The notes beneath the pieces are model-generated. The model made no database searches, was not told the origin of the DNA, and was given only the letters and a program-made list of their open reading frames with translations. The position numbers and the translations under genes were made by a program. A DNA stretch of 64,000 bases from an uncultured Akkermansia sp. (GTDB lineage Bacteria > Verrucomicrobiota > Verrucomicrobiia > Verrucomicrobiales > Akkermansiaceae), in the NCBI GenBank assembly GCA_944390825.1, contig CALXRG010000001.1, positions 124,001-188,000 of the forward strand. The letters are read 5' to 3'. Positions within the stretch are counted from its first letter, which is position 1; every line of letters starts with the position of its first letter. Below, one piece after another: positions 18,315 through 28,252 of the stretch.

Positions 18315-19001
18315 ATGAGAACACTGATTATCGCACGCCACGGCAACACCTTCCGCAAGGGAGAAACACCCACCCGCGTCGGCTCCCGCACCGACCTGGA
18401 ACTCGTTGAGGAAGAGCGCGGGCTTGGTATCGGCCGCTACCTGCTCAAGCTCGGGCTCCAGCCCACCCGCATCCTGGCGGCCCCACTCAAACGGACGATG
18501 GGCACCGCCCGCCTCGCCGCGCAGGCGCTCGCTTCCACGTGCGACGTACAGCCGGATGCCCGTTTCATCGAGGTGGATTACGGCCCGGACGAAAACAAGA
18601 CGGAGGAGGAAGTCATGGCCCGCTTGGGAGCTGTCGCTTACCGACAGGCTGGCTCTGACCCGGACTCTCTCACCCGGCAGGAACTGGAAGCGAAAGGAGC
18701 AGAAGCAATCGAGCTGTGGAACACGCAGGCGATTGTGCCGGATTCCTGGCAGGTGGATGTGGACGCTATCCGCCGCAACTGGATGGAACTGGCCGACGAG
18801 GTGCAGGAAGGGGAGGTGCTCCTTTGCGTCTCCTCCAACGGCACCATCCGCTTCGCTCCCTGCATCACCGGTGATTACGCAGGCTTCTGCGCTACGCACG
18901 ATATCAAAGTCCCTACCGGCGGCGTCTGCATCTTCACCTCCGAGGATGGCAAAACCTGGCAGTGCCGAGAGTGGGGTGTCAAAGCATTCAAACAAGCCTG
19001 A
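18315..19001 (+). CDS. Histidine phosphatase family protein (phosphoglycerate mutase-like)
   Basis: 228 residues. RHGNT at 8-12 contains the catalytic His of the phosphoglycerate mutase superfamily. AAPLKRTMGTARLAA is the second Arg-containing motif, where an S-x-x-x-R is more usual, and a late SSNGTIRF takes the place of the second catalytic His motif, where Asn is seen instead of His. Substrate is unknown and activity may be altered. It follows parE by 64 bp and may be cotranscribed. Confidence 0.75.
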   Translation: MRTLIIARHGNTFRKGETPTRVGSRTDLELVEEERGLGIGRYLLKLGLQPTRILAAPLKRTMGTARLAAQALASTCDVQPDARFIEVDYGPDENKTEEEVMARLGAVAYRQAGSDPDSLTRQELEAKGAEAIELWNTQAIVPDSWQVDVDAIRRNWMELADEVQEGEVLLCVSSNGTIRFAPCITGDYAGFCATHDIKVPTGGVCIFTSEDGKTWQCREWGVKAFKQA

Positions 19002-19162
19002 AGCCGGCCACGCACACGTGACCTCCCATCCTCCCACATGTCTCCCGCGCCCGTGACCTCCCTCTTTTCCCCTCTGCCAGGCGCACCTTTCCCGTACGCT
19101 CAGTTCCTGTTCGCGCCGCGGGTAACTCCCCAGGCGGAAAACCGGAGAACCACTCTCTTTTC

Positions 19163-19456
19163 ATGAACAAAAAAGAGCTTACTGCCCATGTCCAGCGCGT
19201 CATGGGCCCGGGTGCTACGCGGCGGTCGGCAGTCGCAGCGGTGGACGCCGTGCTTAGTTCCATTGCACAGCTGGTATACCGGGGGCCTGTCACCATCTCC
19301 GGTTTTGGGACCTTCTGCCGGCGCCGCCATGCAGCATCGACCGGGTACGATATCACACGCGGCTGCATGCAAGCACGCCAGGCCTACAGCACACTCGAGT
19401 TCCGCGCGGCCAGAGAATTGCGCGAAGAAACAGACAAACACAGGGCGCCTCATTAA
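19163..19456 (+). CDS. HU/IHF-family DNA-binding protein
   Basis: 97 residues. MNKKELTAHVQ is the family's start and GPVTISGFGTFCRRRH its core beta strand before the DNA-binding arm. The arm itself (ASTGYDITRGCMQARQAYSTLEF) differs from standard HU; the usual RNP is absent. HU-family proteins bend and compact DNA. The divergent arm suggests a special role. It stands alone; no clear promoter was found. Confidence 0.85.
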   Translation: MNKKELTAHVQRVMGPGATRRSAVAAVDAVLSSIAQLVYRGPVTISGFGTFCRRRHAASTGYDITRGCMQARQAYSTLEFRAARELREETDKHRAPH

Positions 19457-19651
19457 CACTTCCCGCCTGGCGCCCCCTCCCCCCACGCAGCGGGGACAGC
19501 AGCAGGCACCTCCGGCAGCAGCCGGGTACAGCGCAGCTGCCCGCCAGCCATCCTGCCCTGCACGAACGCCGGGCAGCTGACTCAGATGAAATCAGATCCA
19601 GGAGGAGACAGACTCAGGAGAAAGGTCCAAACTCAGAAAAAAGATCCAAAC

Positions 19652-19981
19652 TCAGGAGAAGAGTCTCTCCAGGATTCCCGCCGCGCTGCTGACGCACTGG
19701 CTACAGGGCACGGCAGGCTTATCGCCCTTCAGCTTGCGGCAATGTGCACCACCGCACTCTGCCACAAAGGCAGCCTGCACCTCCTCCGCCCGTTCCGGGC
19801 CGGCCAGGTACATCGCCGCATACAACGCCCCGCAGGTACCACCCTCAGCCTGACCGCCCCCGCATGTCTTCATCTGCCCGATCAGGTCCAGGCGGTCAAA
19901 AGCGGCGCAAACAGTCTGTGCGCAGTTGTACATATGGGGAGGCTGGCGAAAAGTCGAAAGAGCACGTTCTGCGGCATTCAT
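19652..19981 (-). CDS. Cys-rich redox protein, C_GCAxxG_C_C-like
   Basis: 109 residues with nine Cys. The spacing YNCAQTVCAAF, KTCGGGQAEGGTCGALYAAM, ECGGAHCRKLKG and VPCSQCVSSAA resembles the C_GCAxxG_C_C family of small proteins thought to bind a metal or carry out redox chemistry. Function is unknown. It lies 55 bp downstream of the M42 peptidase gene start end-to-end on the same strand (peptidase first), so the two may share an mRNA. Confidence 0.7.
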   Translation of the reverse strand: MNAAERALSTFRQPPHMYNCAQTVCAAFDRLDLIGQMKTCGGGQAEGGTCGALYAAMYLAGPERAEEVQAAFVAECGGAHCRKLKGDKPAVPCSQCVSSAAGILERLFS

Positions 19982-20035
19982 AACTCGGGCAATGTAGCAC
20001 AGCGCGTCCGTTTTGTCAACGCCGCTCCGCCCATC

Positions 20036-21100
20036 TCAGCCGGGCAACAGCGCAGACACACCCTGCTGAGCCAAGCGGCGCACCAACGCACAGCACAGGC
20101 TGACGCAGGCATCCAGATCGCGGTCATCCAGGATGCCGTTGTGCGAGTGAATGTAGCGAGTAGGCACTCCCAGCACAATCGCCGGGCAACCATGCCAGTG
20201 CGGGTAGCTTGCCGCGGCATCCGTTCCTCCCGAGCGGCGCACCGTGGGCTGACAGGGGATCCGGTGAGCCGCTGCCAGCTCCAGCGCCATATCAACCAAG
20301 GCGGGCGGCGTGATATGAGTCGGGTCATACAGCCGCACCTGCACCCCCTTCCCCAGCACCCCCTGGCGGCAAACGGAGCTCTGCCCATACGTATCATCAG
20401 CAGGCGGCCCTTCCAGGACAATTGCCACATCAGGCACGAAATCCAGTGCCCTGGCACCGCGGGTTCCCACCTCCTCCTGCACGCTGCCCACAGCGTACAG
20501 CGTCGCAGGCAGCGTCTCCGCGCACAGCTGCTTCATCGCCTCGATCATGCAATAGAGGCCCGCCCGGTTATCAAAAGCCTTTCCCATCCAGCGGTGCGGG
20601 ACAGCCAGCGGCTGCATCTGCACGTCCGGTGTCACTGCGCAGCCAACCCTGATACCCAGCGACAGGACCTCCTCCTCGCAGGATGCCCCCACATCGACAA
20701 AAAGCGCCTCATTGGGCAGCACCTGCTTGCGCTGACTCTCCGGCAGGAGGTGCGGGGGCTTGGTACCCACCTGTCCCGGGATACGGCGCCCCGCCCTTGT
20801 ATGCACCACCACCCGCTGACTCGGCAGTGTATGATTCCACCACCCGCCGAGAGGCACCATCAGTAAAAAACCATCGGCTGTGATTCCCTGGACCATGAAG
20901 CCTACCTCATCCATATGCGCCAGCAGCGCCACCCCTGGCCCACCGCTTCCCTTGCGGCATATCACATTGCCCGACACCGGGCACCGCACCGCATCACAGC
21001 AGCCCTCCAGCTCCGCGCGAACCAGTGCGCGCACTTCCCCCTCAAACCCTGACACACCGCAGACATCGCTGCACCTTCCCAGTAAATCCGTATCGGCCAT
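20036..21100 (-). CDS. M42-family metallopeptidase (aminopeptidase/glutamyl peptidase type)
   Basis: 354 residues, the usual length. Metal-binding and catalytic segments are visible: LLAHMDEVGF, MGKAFDNRAG, VGSVQEEVGTRGAR, SGGTDAAA and TRYIHSHNGI. These enzymes are cytosolic, form large tetrahedral complexes and trim peptides. The unusually high Cys content (about 14) is shared with the small Cys-rich gene just downstream. The start at MADTDLL has no upstream competitor. Confidence 0.92.
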   Translation of the reverse strand: MADTDLLGRCSDVCGVSGFEGEVRALVRAELEGCCDAVRCPVSGNVICRKGSGGPGVALLAHMDEVGFMVQGITADGFLLMVPLGGWWNHTLPSQRVVVHTRAGRRIPGQVGTKPPHLLPESQRKQVLPNEALFVDVGASCEEEVLSLGIRVGCAVTPDVQMQPLAVPHRWMGKAFDNRAGLYCMIEAMKQLCAETLPATLYAVGSVQEEVGTRGARALDFVPDVAIVLEGPPADDTYGQSSVCRQGVLGKGVQVRLYDPTHITPPALVDMALELAAAHRIPCQPTVRRSGGTDAAASYPHWHGCPAIVLGVPTRYIHSHNGILDDRDLDACVSLCCALVRRLAQQGVSALLPG

Positions 21101-21195
21101 GCCTCCACCATATCACGGTGAGCCCCGCGCCGCAAGCGTGAAACACCAGCGGGCGGGGCTTTCTCCAAACAAACGCAATTTCTCTCAAAAATGCA

Positions 21196-24100
21196 TCAGA
21201 TATCCCAGGCGTCCAGCCACTTGAAGGACACCACGCGGAACTTGCGTCCCATCACCTTGTTGACCTTGCTGAGGTTATACTCGCTCTTGGAACCGTCCAC
21301 CTTGTATTCGGATTCGTAAGGTGCATTGGTGGCATCCACATAATCCATCGTGCGCTGCACCACAGCCTCGCACCAGGCCTGGGCGAGAATGATGTTGTTG
21401 CGGTTGCGCACGCACCCAAAGGCACGAACTACAAAGGTATCGTCGCGCACGGTCAGGATATTGCCCAGTGACATCAGCACATCGCTCTGGATCAGATACC
21501 CCGGAGCCGCCGTATGCAACGGTCCCTTTGCCGCTTCGGAGAACTTGTACAGGCTGCCCGCAGGGACGGAATCAATCCTGATCTCGTTGAAATCCATGTT
21601 AATATCCGTCGCGTCGATCGCAGCCTGAAGGGCCCCCGTAAGGGCGTGTTTCGAGCCGGCACTATCCAAACGGCGGTTGATGAAGTCGGACATGCTCAGG
21701 AACGGTCCGCGCTCCTTCACCTGCTCCACGATGCGCTCGGCGAGATTTCGGATACCATCAGAGCTCAGCTTGCGTACCTCACCCCAGGCCGAGAGCATAC
21801 CGTTATTCCGGCGGAACTGGGAGGAACCCTGCATCGGGCTGTATGAACCCGTGGAATCAATGCTCTTATCCGTCGTGGAAACCATAAAGCGGGAGAAGAG
21901 CACGTCCGTATCCGCCTTATTCGGCTCGACGAGACTGAGATTGCCGTTGACATTGGAGACGAGGCGGCGCTTGGCCAAGCCCTCCAGCACCGCTGCCCAC
22001 GCGTCCACCGAGGTCGAGTTCACGTTGAACCCTCCATCGATCACCAAATACTGGGCGACGTACTTCCAGCCATCGTCTGCCATCAAGCGGGAAACTACAG
22101 CACTGTCGTCATAGGGAGTAGACACCTTCTTGTAACGGGCCACAGGCAAATCGGTACTGCCACTGAGGAAATCCTGCAGCACATTCTGCGCCTTGAGCGT
22201 GCCACTGGACGTCGGCATATCCGAGATGGATGAGCAGAACCAGCGGTCCCACAACGCATCATTGATCAGCAGGCCATGATCGTAGAACTCACCAAAAATC
22301 CGCTCATTGCCGGAAAGAGGGTTCCGGTCCACAACCGCCGTAGTGGGGATGTTGGTGGCGAAATACGTGTAAACACCATTCGGCGGCAAACAGGGATCCG
22401 CAAATGAGTTACCGATTCCGACCCCCGGCACGCCACTCTGGTACTGCATGCGACGGCGTGCACTCATATCTGACCCTGTCTTGTACCAGCCAGGCTGCAA
22501 ACGCATCCCCGCGAAACCGGCAAGCGAGAACGGAGGATGCATGGGGAGCTCCAGTACAGACGCAAATGACACCTGCTCTCCATCAGAAGTGATACCGAGG
22601 AAGCCATTATCGCCTATATTGTCCATTGGGGAAGCCGCCAACCCGGCGCTCACATCCATGACCGCGAGCTGGAAGGGGTGATACTGGCGCTGCTGGTCAT
22701 CCGGCAAAGCCAGCGAGGAACCATAAAACGCGGGGGAAGAATGCTGCCAGATCTTGGCACGATAGTCACGGCCGGCAAACACGCGGCTATCCATGTTGGG
22801 GTTGGCGGATTTAGCCACGATACCAAGAGACGCCACATAATAGGGAACAGAGGAATCACTCTGGGTACCGTCATTCGACCAGGTGGAACCGTTGCGGTCC
22901 TCATCACACACAACGGTGTTATCCGAACCATCAGGGTCATACCATCCCAACGTCATGTACTGGGGAGAGTGAGCTCCCTTGCCCAAGCCGCCCGTCCCAG
23001 CATTTGGCGTGGAAGACATTCCACCAAACCCATGCATCGGGGTAAGGCACTCCCTGCGGCCGGGTGAAAAGTAGTACCCGTCCGTATCCATTTTCTCATA
23101 CTGACTCTTCCCTAACTGAAGTCTCAGGTAGAACTTACCGCTGGACACATCTGTTGCCGCCTTTCCAGAGTAAAACAACGCCTTGTAACCTGCCACGTTG
23201 CTGGGATTGTACCCGACGACCCATGGATTCTGGGCGAATTTGCTGTAGTCCTGGGTCGTACGCGCCTTACCGGGAGAAAAGAACAGGATTTCTCCGGGAC
23301 GGAACACGATATCATCACGCTCACCGGACAAAGACTTCTGGAAGTATTCACCGAAATCCAGGCCGTAGCCCTTCTCGGAACTATCCTGCTTCATCGCATA
23401 ACACGACCATGAGTACTCGGTAGAACTGGCATTCCGCATGGCATATGACTGCAACCACGTCGTCTTATACGGAACGGCATGGGACCACATCTGACGCCCC
23501 CTGATGCGCATGGGCACGTTGTACGGATTCCACCACAGCACCATGGGCGCAAAGCACATCTCCAAACGGTAGACCGCTTGGCTTTCAGTTCCCCCCGTCG
23601 ATCCCGTCTCCGACGTCACCAGACCGAAGTTGTTCATGAAAGCCAGCATCACCGGGGTACGGCCATAGCCCGCTGAGACCGATCCCTGCTCCAGCATAGC
23701 ACGGTTATCATAGTGCGTCGTCGCGGAAGAGGAGATGGACACCGAATCAGGATCTGTAACGTACCTGGAATTGTCCGTACCATCCATCACGCTACCGCTC
23801 ATACGGGTGTAGGCGTTGTTCAGCCTGCCGATCAGGCGTGCCGTGAAGTTTCGGCTGTCGTCGGCCGAGCCATCAGGCCAGGTGTTGTAGTAGGAATGCA
23901 GATTCTGCCATGAACCGATTGCGAAGTTTGCCTCCGAGCAGGTGGGAATCTGCGGGTCCTCGGCAATCGGGCAATCCTGATTGACCCGGCCCTCAAACTC
24001 CGTTCCCTTCAGGTTCGGCTTGTTGAGCAACAGACAAAGATCCTGCTTCAACCCGCCTCGGCTCACATTCGTCAGCAGGGACTGAGAACTCGTCGTCACG

Positions 24101-24963
24101 TCGTAGAAATACGGGGCACCCTCGCCCGTGGGGGCATCCCCGAGCAAAGGCACGGAAGCAAGCGTCAACAGCTTGGCCGGCGCCTGTTTGCTCTCAATAG
24201 AATCCAGGTAAGAACCCAACCCCTCCATTTCTCGGAAGGATGGCCCCGGCGTATTCCAGGTGCGGTGCAACACCTCGACCGGATCCGTCGTATCCTCGGG
24301 GTCGACGATACCGACCTTGGCCTTCTGGTTCTCGCCGCCGATCCACCAGGCAAAGCACGCCTTATTCTCGCCGTCAGACGGCATGGTGATCAGATCCGCA
24401 TAGATGTAATGCTGCGGCCCCAGATTGCGGCCCAGCGTACCCTCACCCACGAGGCAGATACGCTCGCCAGGACTGCGGCGCGAGAGCTGCTCGGCCGCGT
24501 TGAGGTTGCGCGTGCTGTTTTTGTCGCGCGACGAAATGAGCCAGCGGCGGAACATATTGCTGCGCCCCTTATCATAGGTTGACTGGATGCTGCCGGCTTT
24601 TCCGGAGACACTGCGACCGTAGATAGGCCCATCCCAGCTGTTCCAGACACCCAGCAAATGTGTCGTGCTGGCTCCCGTGCCACTCTGCAAAATTCCGGAA
24701 CTGGCCGACACTCGCTGGTCCGGGCCAAGCTCCACCTGCAGCTCAGCGATGGCGGCATCCAGCCCGACAAGAGCCTGCTGCCTTGCCTCGGCCTGCATGA
24801 CAGAATACTGAGCAATACGGGTCTGCGACGAAGCCAGCGCGATGAGGCCCACCGCTATAAGCGTGAGCAACATCATGAGCGTCAGCGTCGCAATCAGGGC
24901 AAACCCTCGCTTGCGTGACCTTCGGACTTGTTTGGAAAACGGTGTGAAGTGAATGAGTTTCAT
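21196..24963 (-). CDS. Verru_Chthon cassette protein A-like giant pseudopilin (GspK-like)
   Basis: 1255 residues. The N-terminus is a type III (prepilin) signal: basic KQVRRSRKRG, then FALIATLTLMMLLTLIAVGL, cut after Gly20. It lacks the Glu at position +5, as GspK-like and PilX-like minor pilins do. The rest is exported and Ser/Asn/Tyr-rich. Near the C-terminus RGPFLSMSDFINRRLDSA looks like the helical GspK domain. The matching B, C and D proteins are at 37-39.7 kb, not next door. The promoter at 24987-25014 fits the start. Role in a type II secretion-like or pilus apparatus is inferred. Confidence 0.75.
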   Translation of the reverse strand: MKLIHFTPFSKQVRRSRKRGFALIATLTLMMLLTLIAVGLIALASSQTRIAQYSVMQAEARQQALVGLDAAIAELQVELGPDQRVSASSGILQSGTGASTTHLLGVWNSWDGPIYGRSVSGKAGSIQSTYDKGRSNMFRRWLISSRDKNSTRNLNAAEQLSRRSPGERICLVGEGTLGRNLGPQHYIYADLITMPSDGENKACFAWWIGGENQKAKVGIVDPEDTTDPVEVLHRTWNTPGPSFREMEGLGSYLDSIESKQAPAKLLTLASVPLLGDAPTGEGAPYFYDVTTSSQSLLTNVSRGGLKQDLCLLLNKPNLKGTEFEGRVNQDCPIAEDPQIPTCSEANFAIGSWQNLHSYYNTWPDGSADDSRNFTARLIGRLNNAYTRMSGSVMDGTDNSRYVTDPDSVSISSSATTHYDNRAMLEQGSVSAGYGRTPVMLAFMNNFGLVTSETGSTGGTESQAVYRLEMCFAPMVLWWNPYNVPMRIRGRQMWSHAVPYKTTWLQSYAMRNASSTEYSWSCYAMKQDSSEKGYGLDFGEYFQKSLSGERDDIVFRPGEILFFSPGKARTTQDYSKFAQNPWVVGYNPSNVAGYKALFYSGKAATDVSSGKFYLRLQLGKSQYEKMDTDGYYFSPGRRECLTPMHGFGGMSSTPNAGTGGLGKGAHSPQYMTLGWYDPDGSDNTVVCDEDRNGSTWSNDGTQSDSSVPYYVASLGIVAKSANPNMDSRVFAGRDYRAKIWQHSSPAFYGSSLALPDDQQRQYHPFQLAVMDVSAGLAASPMDNIGDNGFLGITSDGEQVSFASVLELPMHPPFSLAGFAGMRLQPGWYKTGSDMSARRRMQYQSGVPGVGIGNSFADPCLPPNGVYTYFATNIPTTAVVDRNPLSGNERIFGEFYDHGLLINDALWDRWFCSSISDMPTSSGTLKAQNVLQDFLSGSTDLPVARYKKVSTPYDDSAVVSRLMADDGWKYVAQYLVIDGGFNVNSTSVDAWAAVLEGLAKRRLVSNVNGNLSLVEPNKADTDVLFSRFMVSTTDKSIDSTGSYSPMQGSSQFRRNNGMLSAWGEVRKLSSDGIRNLAERIVEQVKERGPFLSMSDFINRRLDSAGSKHALTGALQAAIDATDINMDFNEIRIDSVPAGSLYKFSEAAKGPLHTAAPGYLIQSDVLMSLGNILTVRDDTFVVRAFGCVRNRNNIILAQAWCEAVVQRTMDYVDATNAPYESEYKVDGSKSEYNLSKVNKVMGRKFRVVSFKWLDAWDI

Positions 24964-24986
24964 ACTCGACTTACGGGAATACTACT

Positions 24987-25014
24987 ACTATACAGAAGCC
25001 CGGCCCCACGTCAA
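24987..25014 (-). promoter_or_regulatory. Promoter of the giant pseudopilin gene
   Basis: Minus strand TTGACG (25014-25009), 16-bp spacer, TATAGT (24992-24987). The ATG follows 23 bases later. Confidence 0.65.
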
Positions 25015-25145
25015 GGAAATTTACAGCCTGCTGGCGAGAAAGAACGCCATTCTTCGGCGACTGGAGGACGGGGAGCCCTGCGACAAAGCTTCGGAGGGGC
25101 GCGATCTTTGATGCGGATCCTCACATGACCAACCGCAAATCGCAG

Positions 25146-25174
25146 TTGAAAAGCGGGAGCAGTCATGCTATACT
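25146..25174 (+). promoter_or_regulatory. Promoter of pheA
   Basis: TTGAAA (25146-25151), 17-bp spacer, TATACT (25169-25174). The ATG at 25185 is ten bases past the -10 box, so there is no room for a leader-peptide attenuator. Confidence 0.75.
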
Positions 25175-25184
25175 GCACTCGCAT

Positions 25185-26261
25185 ATGAATCTGGACGAGC
25201 TCAGGAACGGGATTGACCGCGTGGATGCACAAATCGTGAAGCTGCTGCACGAGCGGGCTTCCTATGTGCACCAGGTAGGTCAGCTGAAAAAGAACAGCCA
25301 ATCCCCCACCTTTGTACCCGAGCGGGAAGCGGCGCTCATGGAAAAAATCATGACGCTCAACAAAGGAATCCTGCCGGAGAGAAGCCTGCAGAGCATCTAC
25401 CGCCAGATTGTGAGCTGTTCCTTCCTGCTGGAGGGAGCGATGCGCATCGGTTACCTGGGCCCGGAGGGGACCTGGAGCCACCAGGCAGCGCGGGCCCGTT
25501 TCGGGGACAGCGTGGATCTAGTTCCCTTCTCTTCCTTCCGCGAGGTGTTCAAGGCAGTCGAAAAAGGCCTCGTCAATTACGGCGTTGTCCCGATTGAAAA
25601 CAGCACCGACGGCTCTGTCTCCCAGGCAATGGACCTCTTCAGCAACAGCCCGCTGCGCATCTGTGCCCAGATCCACCAGAGCATCAACAACTGCCTCCTC
25701 TGCAACGGCATCCGCGAGCGCATCCGCGTCATCTACTCGCATCCCCAGGTGCTGGGGCAGTGCCGACTCTGGCTCCAGGAGAACTTCCCCCAGGCCGAGC
25801 AGATACCGATGGGATCCACTACGGCTGCCGCTTTGAGAGCCGTCGATGAAGCGGAGCAGGGTGCGGCCGCTCTCGGCAGTGAACTGGCGGGGCAGCTGCA
25901 TGGCCTTGCCGTGCTCGAGACCCGCATCCAGGACAAAGCCTCCAACACGACGCGCTTCGCCGTCATCGGCCACCAAAGCACCCAGCCCACCGGCCATGAC
26001 CGCACTACCATTTGCTTCAGGATTCCGCACACGCCGGGGTCTCTGGTCGACGTGCTCGAACATTTCAAAAAGCACCGCATCAACCTGCTCTGTTTGGACT
26101 CGCGCCCCACGCGGGACACCCCATGGGAGTATCTCTTTTACGTGGATGTCGACGGGCACGAGCAGGCGGAGCCCCTCAAAAGCTGTGTGGAAGAGCTCGC
26201 CCCGCAGTGCCCGATGTTCAAGGTTCTGGGTTCCTACCCGGAGGACAAGCCCCTGGACTGA
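25185..26261 (+). CDS. pheA: Bifunctional chorismate mutase/prephenate dehydratase
   Basis: 358 residues. Residues 1-85 are an AroQ chorismate mutase (MNLDELRNGIDRVDAQIVKLL), 88-265 a prephenate dehydratase (YLGPEGTWSHQAA, PIENSTDGSVSQAMDL, NTTRFAVIG), and 275-350 an ACT regulatory domain. It makes phenylpyruvate for phenylalanine. The ACT motif usually written ESRP reads DSRP here, while GSLV matches GALV. The start was chosen from the promoter and the chorismate mutase N-terminus. Other chorismate genes in the window are aroC and aroK. Confidence 0.96.
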   Translation: MNLDELRNGIDRVDAQIVKLLHERASYVHQVGQLKKNSQSPTFVPEREAALMEKIMTLNKGILPERSLQSIYRQIVSCSFLLEGAMRIGYLGPEGTWSHQAARARFGDSVDLVPFSSFREVFKAVEKGLVNYGVVPIENSTDGSVSQAMDLFSNSPLRICAQIHQSINNCLLCNGIRERIRVIYSHPQVLGQCRLWLQENFPQAEQIPMGSTTAAALRAVDEAEQGAAALGSELAGQLHGLAVLETRIQDKASNTTRFAVIGHQSTQPTGHDRTTICFRIPHTPGSLVDVLEHFKKHRINLLCLDSRPTRDTPWEYLFYVDVDGHEQAEPLKSCVEELAPQCPMFKVLGSYPEDKPLD

Positions 26262-26319
26262 GAGTAAAGCCGGGAACAGAGAAAGCAGAAACCAGAGCTG
26301 AAGCGCAGAACCACCTCCC

Positions 26320-27297
26320 ATGGCATTCACCTACGAACAGGCCAGGCACCTGCTGACCAACGCACAACAAGCGGGCCGCATGCCTCACGCACTGCTGCTG
26401 ACCGGCTCCCCGGAGGCTGGCACACACCGTCTGGCACTCCACCTGGCAACAGCATGCAACGGCGCTGCCGCCGAGAGCGTCGAGACGCTGCGCCACCCCA
26501 TGTGCCGGGTGCTCCGCCCCGGCTCGAAAAGCCGGCGCATCCTGATCGAAGAAGTCCGCGGGGTCGAGCCCTTCCTCGCCCTGAGAGCCGCTGAGGGGGA
26601 GACCAAACTCATCATCATCCTGGAAGCCGACCGCATGGGCGAAGAAGCAGCCAATGCCTTCCTGAAAACCCTCGAAGAGCCGCCGCCTCAGACGCTGATT
26701 GTCCTCGTGACGGCACTGCCCAGCCGGCTGCTTCCCACCATTCTGTCGCGCTGCGTGCGCCTTGACCTGCGCGAGCCGTCCTCTGCGGTTCGGCTCAGCG
26801 AAGTCCAGCAACTCTTTCTCCCGGCCCTGCGGGAGGCCTTGCCCCGGCTGGGATCCGACGTCACGGCCCTCGCCTTGCGGGCCGATATGCAGGAACTGAT
26901 GGCGGCGCGCCGCGAGCTCATCACCCGCCGTCTCAGCGATGCCCTCAAAGCCGAAGCCCGGGCCATCGCAGAAGGCACCGACATCCGCGACTGGGAAGCC
27001 CGGCAGAAAGACGCCACCGCAGCTCTCATCGAAACCGAGTACCTCAGCGAGCGCTCCCAGCTTCTGGAGCTGCTTTCCCTCTGCCTGGGGCAGGCGGTTC
27101 TGCTGGCCTCACACGCTCCGGACACGGTCCCGCTGGCACCGGAGGTCAGCGAATTGGCACACCGGCACCCTGTGTCTGACCTTCTGCGGCGCATGCGTGC
27201 CATTGATGCCCTGCGGACAGACCTCAACTACAACATCAACGAACCCCTCGCCCTTGATGCCCGACTGCTGGACATCATCGGCCAATCTCCTTTATGA
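26320..27297 (+). CDS. holB: DNA polymerase III delta' subunit
   Basis: 325 residues. It is part of the clamp loader. It has the AAA+ fold of delta': MPHALLLTGSPEAGTHRLAL (degenerate P-loop without the Lys), IIILEADRMGEEAANAFLKTLEEPP and the sensor region LPTILSRCVRLDL (SRC motif). The usual zinc-binding Cys cluster is not seen. It overlaps yicC by four bases (ATGA), so translation of the two is coupled. Confidence 0.9.
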   Translation: MAFTYEQARHLLTNAQQAGRMPHALLLTGSPEAGTHRLALHLATACNGAAAESVETLRHPMCRVLRPGSKSRRILIEEVRGVEPFLALRAAEGETKLIIILEADRMGEEAANAFLKTLEEPPPQTLIVLVTALPSRLLPTILSRCVRLDLREPSSAVRLSEVQQLFLPALREALPRLGSDVTALALRADMQELMAARRELITRRLSDALKAEARAIAEGTDIRDWEARQKDATAALIETEYLSERSQLLELLSLCLGQAVLLASHAPDTVPLAPEVSELAHRHPVSDLLRRMRAIDALRTDLNYNINEPLALDARLLDIIGQSPL

Positions 27298-28169
27298 ACA
27301 GCATGACCGGATTCGGAGCCGCCACGGCTCCACTCGCCTCCTCGACCCTCCGCATAGAAATCAGCGGCGTCAACCGCAAGCAAGCAGAAGTCGCCATCTC
27401 CCTGCCCCGTGCCTGGGCCGAGCTTGAAACCCGCGTCCGCGACCTGATCACCCAAGCCATCTCCCGCGGCCGCGTCAACGTCACCATCTCCCTGCAGCAA
27501 AACACCGGCACCAGCGCCGGCCTCACCCTGCACCGCGACAAGCTCACCGCCCTGAAAACACAGCTTCAGGACGTCGAACTCACACTCGGCACCCCGGTGG
27601 AAACCACCCTGGATGCCCTGCTGCGCCTCGGCATCCTCTCCGAAGAAACCGAAGCCGACATCACCCCTGAGCAAGCTTGGGAAGCAGCCGAACCCGCCAT
27701 CCGAGAAGCTCTGGATGCCTTTCTGCTCCTGCGCGCCCGGGAAGGCGCCAACCTCAAGACTGACCTGCTCGCCCGCATTGCAACCCTCCGCGGGTACCGC
27801 CACGAACTCATCGACCGAGCCTCCGGTGTCGCAGTCCGTCACCGGGACACCCTCATGAAACGCCTCGAAGAAGCGGGCCTTCCCCTGCCCCTGGATGACG
27901 AGCGTATCATTAAGGAAATCGCCCTCTACGCCGACCGCTGCGACGTAAGCGAAGAAACCACCCGCCTCGGCTCCCACCTTGACCAATTCTGCACCATCTG
28001 CGAAAAAGACGAACCCGTCGGGCGCACCCTCGACTTTCTCTGCCAGGAAATCTTCCGCGAACTCAACACCACCGGCTCGAAAGCCAACGACGCGGAGCTC
28101 GCTCAGCTCGTCGTTTCCGCCAAAACCGAACTCGAAAAAATCCGCGAGCAAGTTCAGAACGTCGAATAA
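27294..28169 (+). CDS. YicC-family endoribonuclease
   Basis: 291 residues. The start MNSMTGFGAA and the C-terminal KANDAELAQLVVSAKTELEKIREQVQNVE are hallmarks of YicC, a widely conserved protein shown in E. coli to affect small-RNA turnover. GRTLDFLCQEIFRELNTTGSKAND is the conserved C-terminal block. It overlaps holB at ATGA and precedes gmk, the same yicC-gmk order seen in many bacteria. Confidence 0.95.
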   Translation: MNSMTGFGAATAPLASSTLRIEISGVNRKQAEVAISLPRAWAELETRVRDLITQAISRGRVNVTISLQQNTGTSAGLTLHRDKLTALKTQLQDVELTLGTPVETTLDALLRLGILSEETEADITPEQAWEAAEPAIREALDAFLLLRAREGANLKTDLLARIATLRGYRHELIDRASGVAVRHRDTLMKRLEEAGLPLPLDDERIIKEIALYADRCDVSEETTRLGSHLDQFCTICEKDEPVGRTLDFLCQEIFRELNTTGSKANDAELAQLVVSAKTELEKIREQVQNVE

Positions 28170-28252
28170 ACACCGTCCTTGCCGGCAGCCCCTGCAAACG
28201 CTGCGAACTCAGGCTCCACCGGCTTCATCCACCATCCCCCCACTCCTCAACC

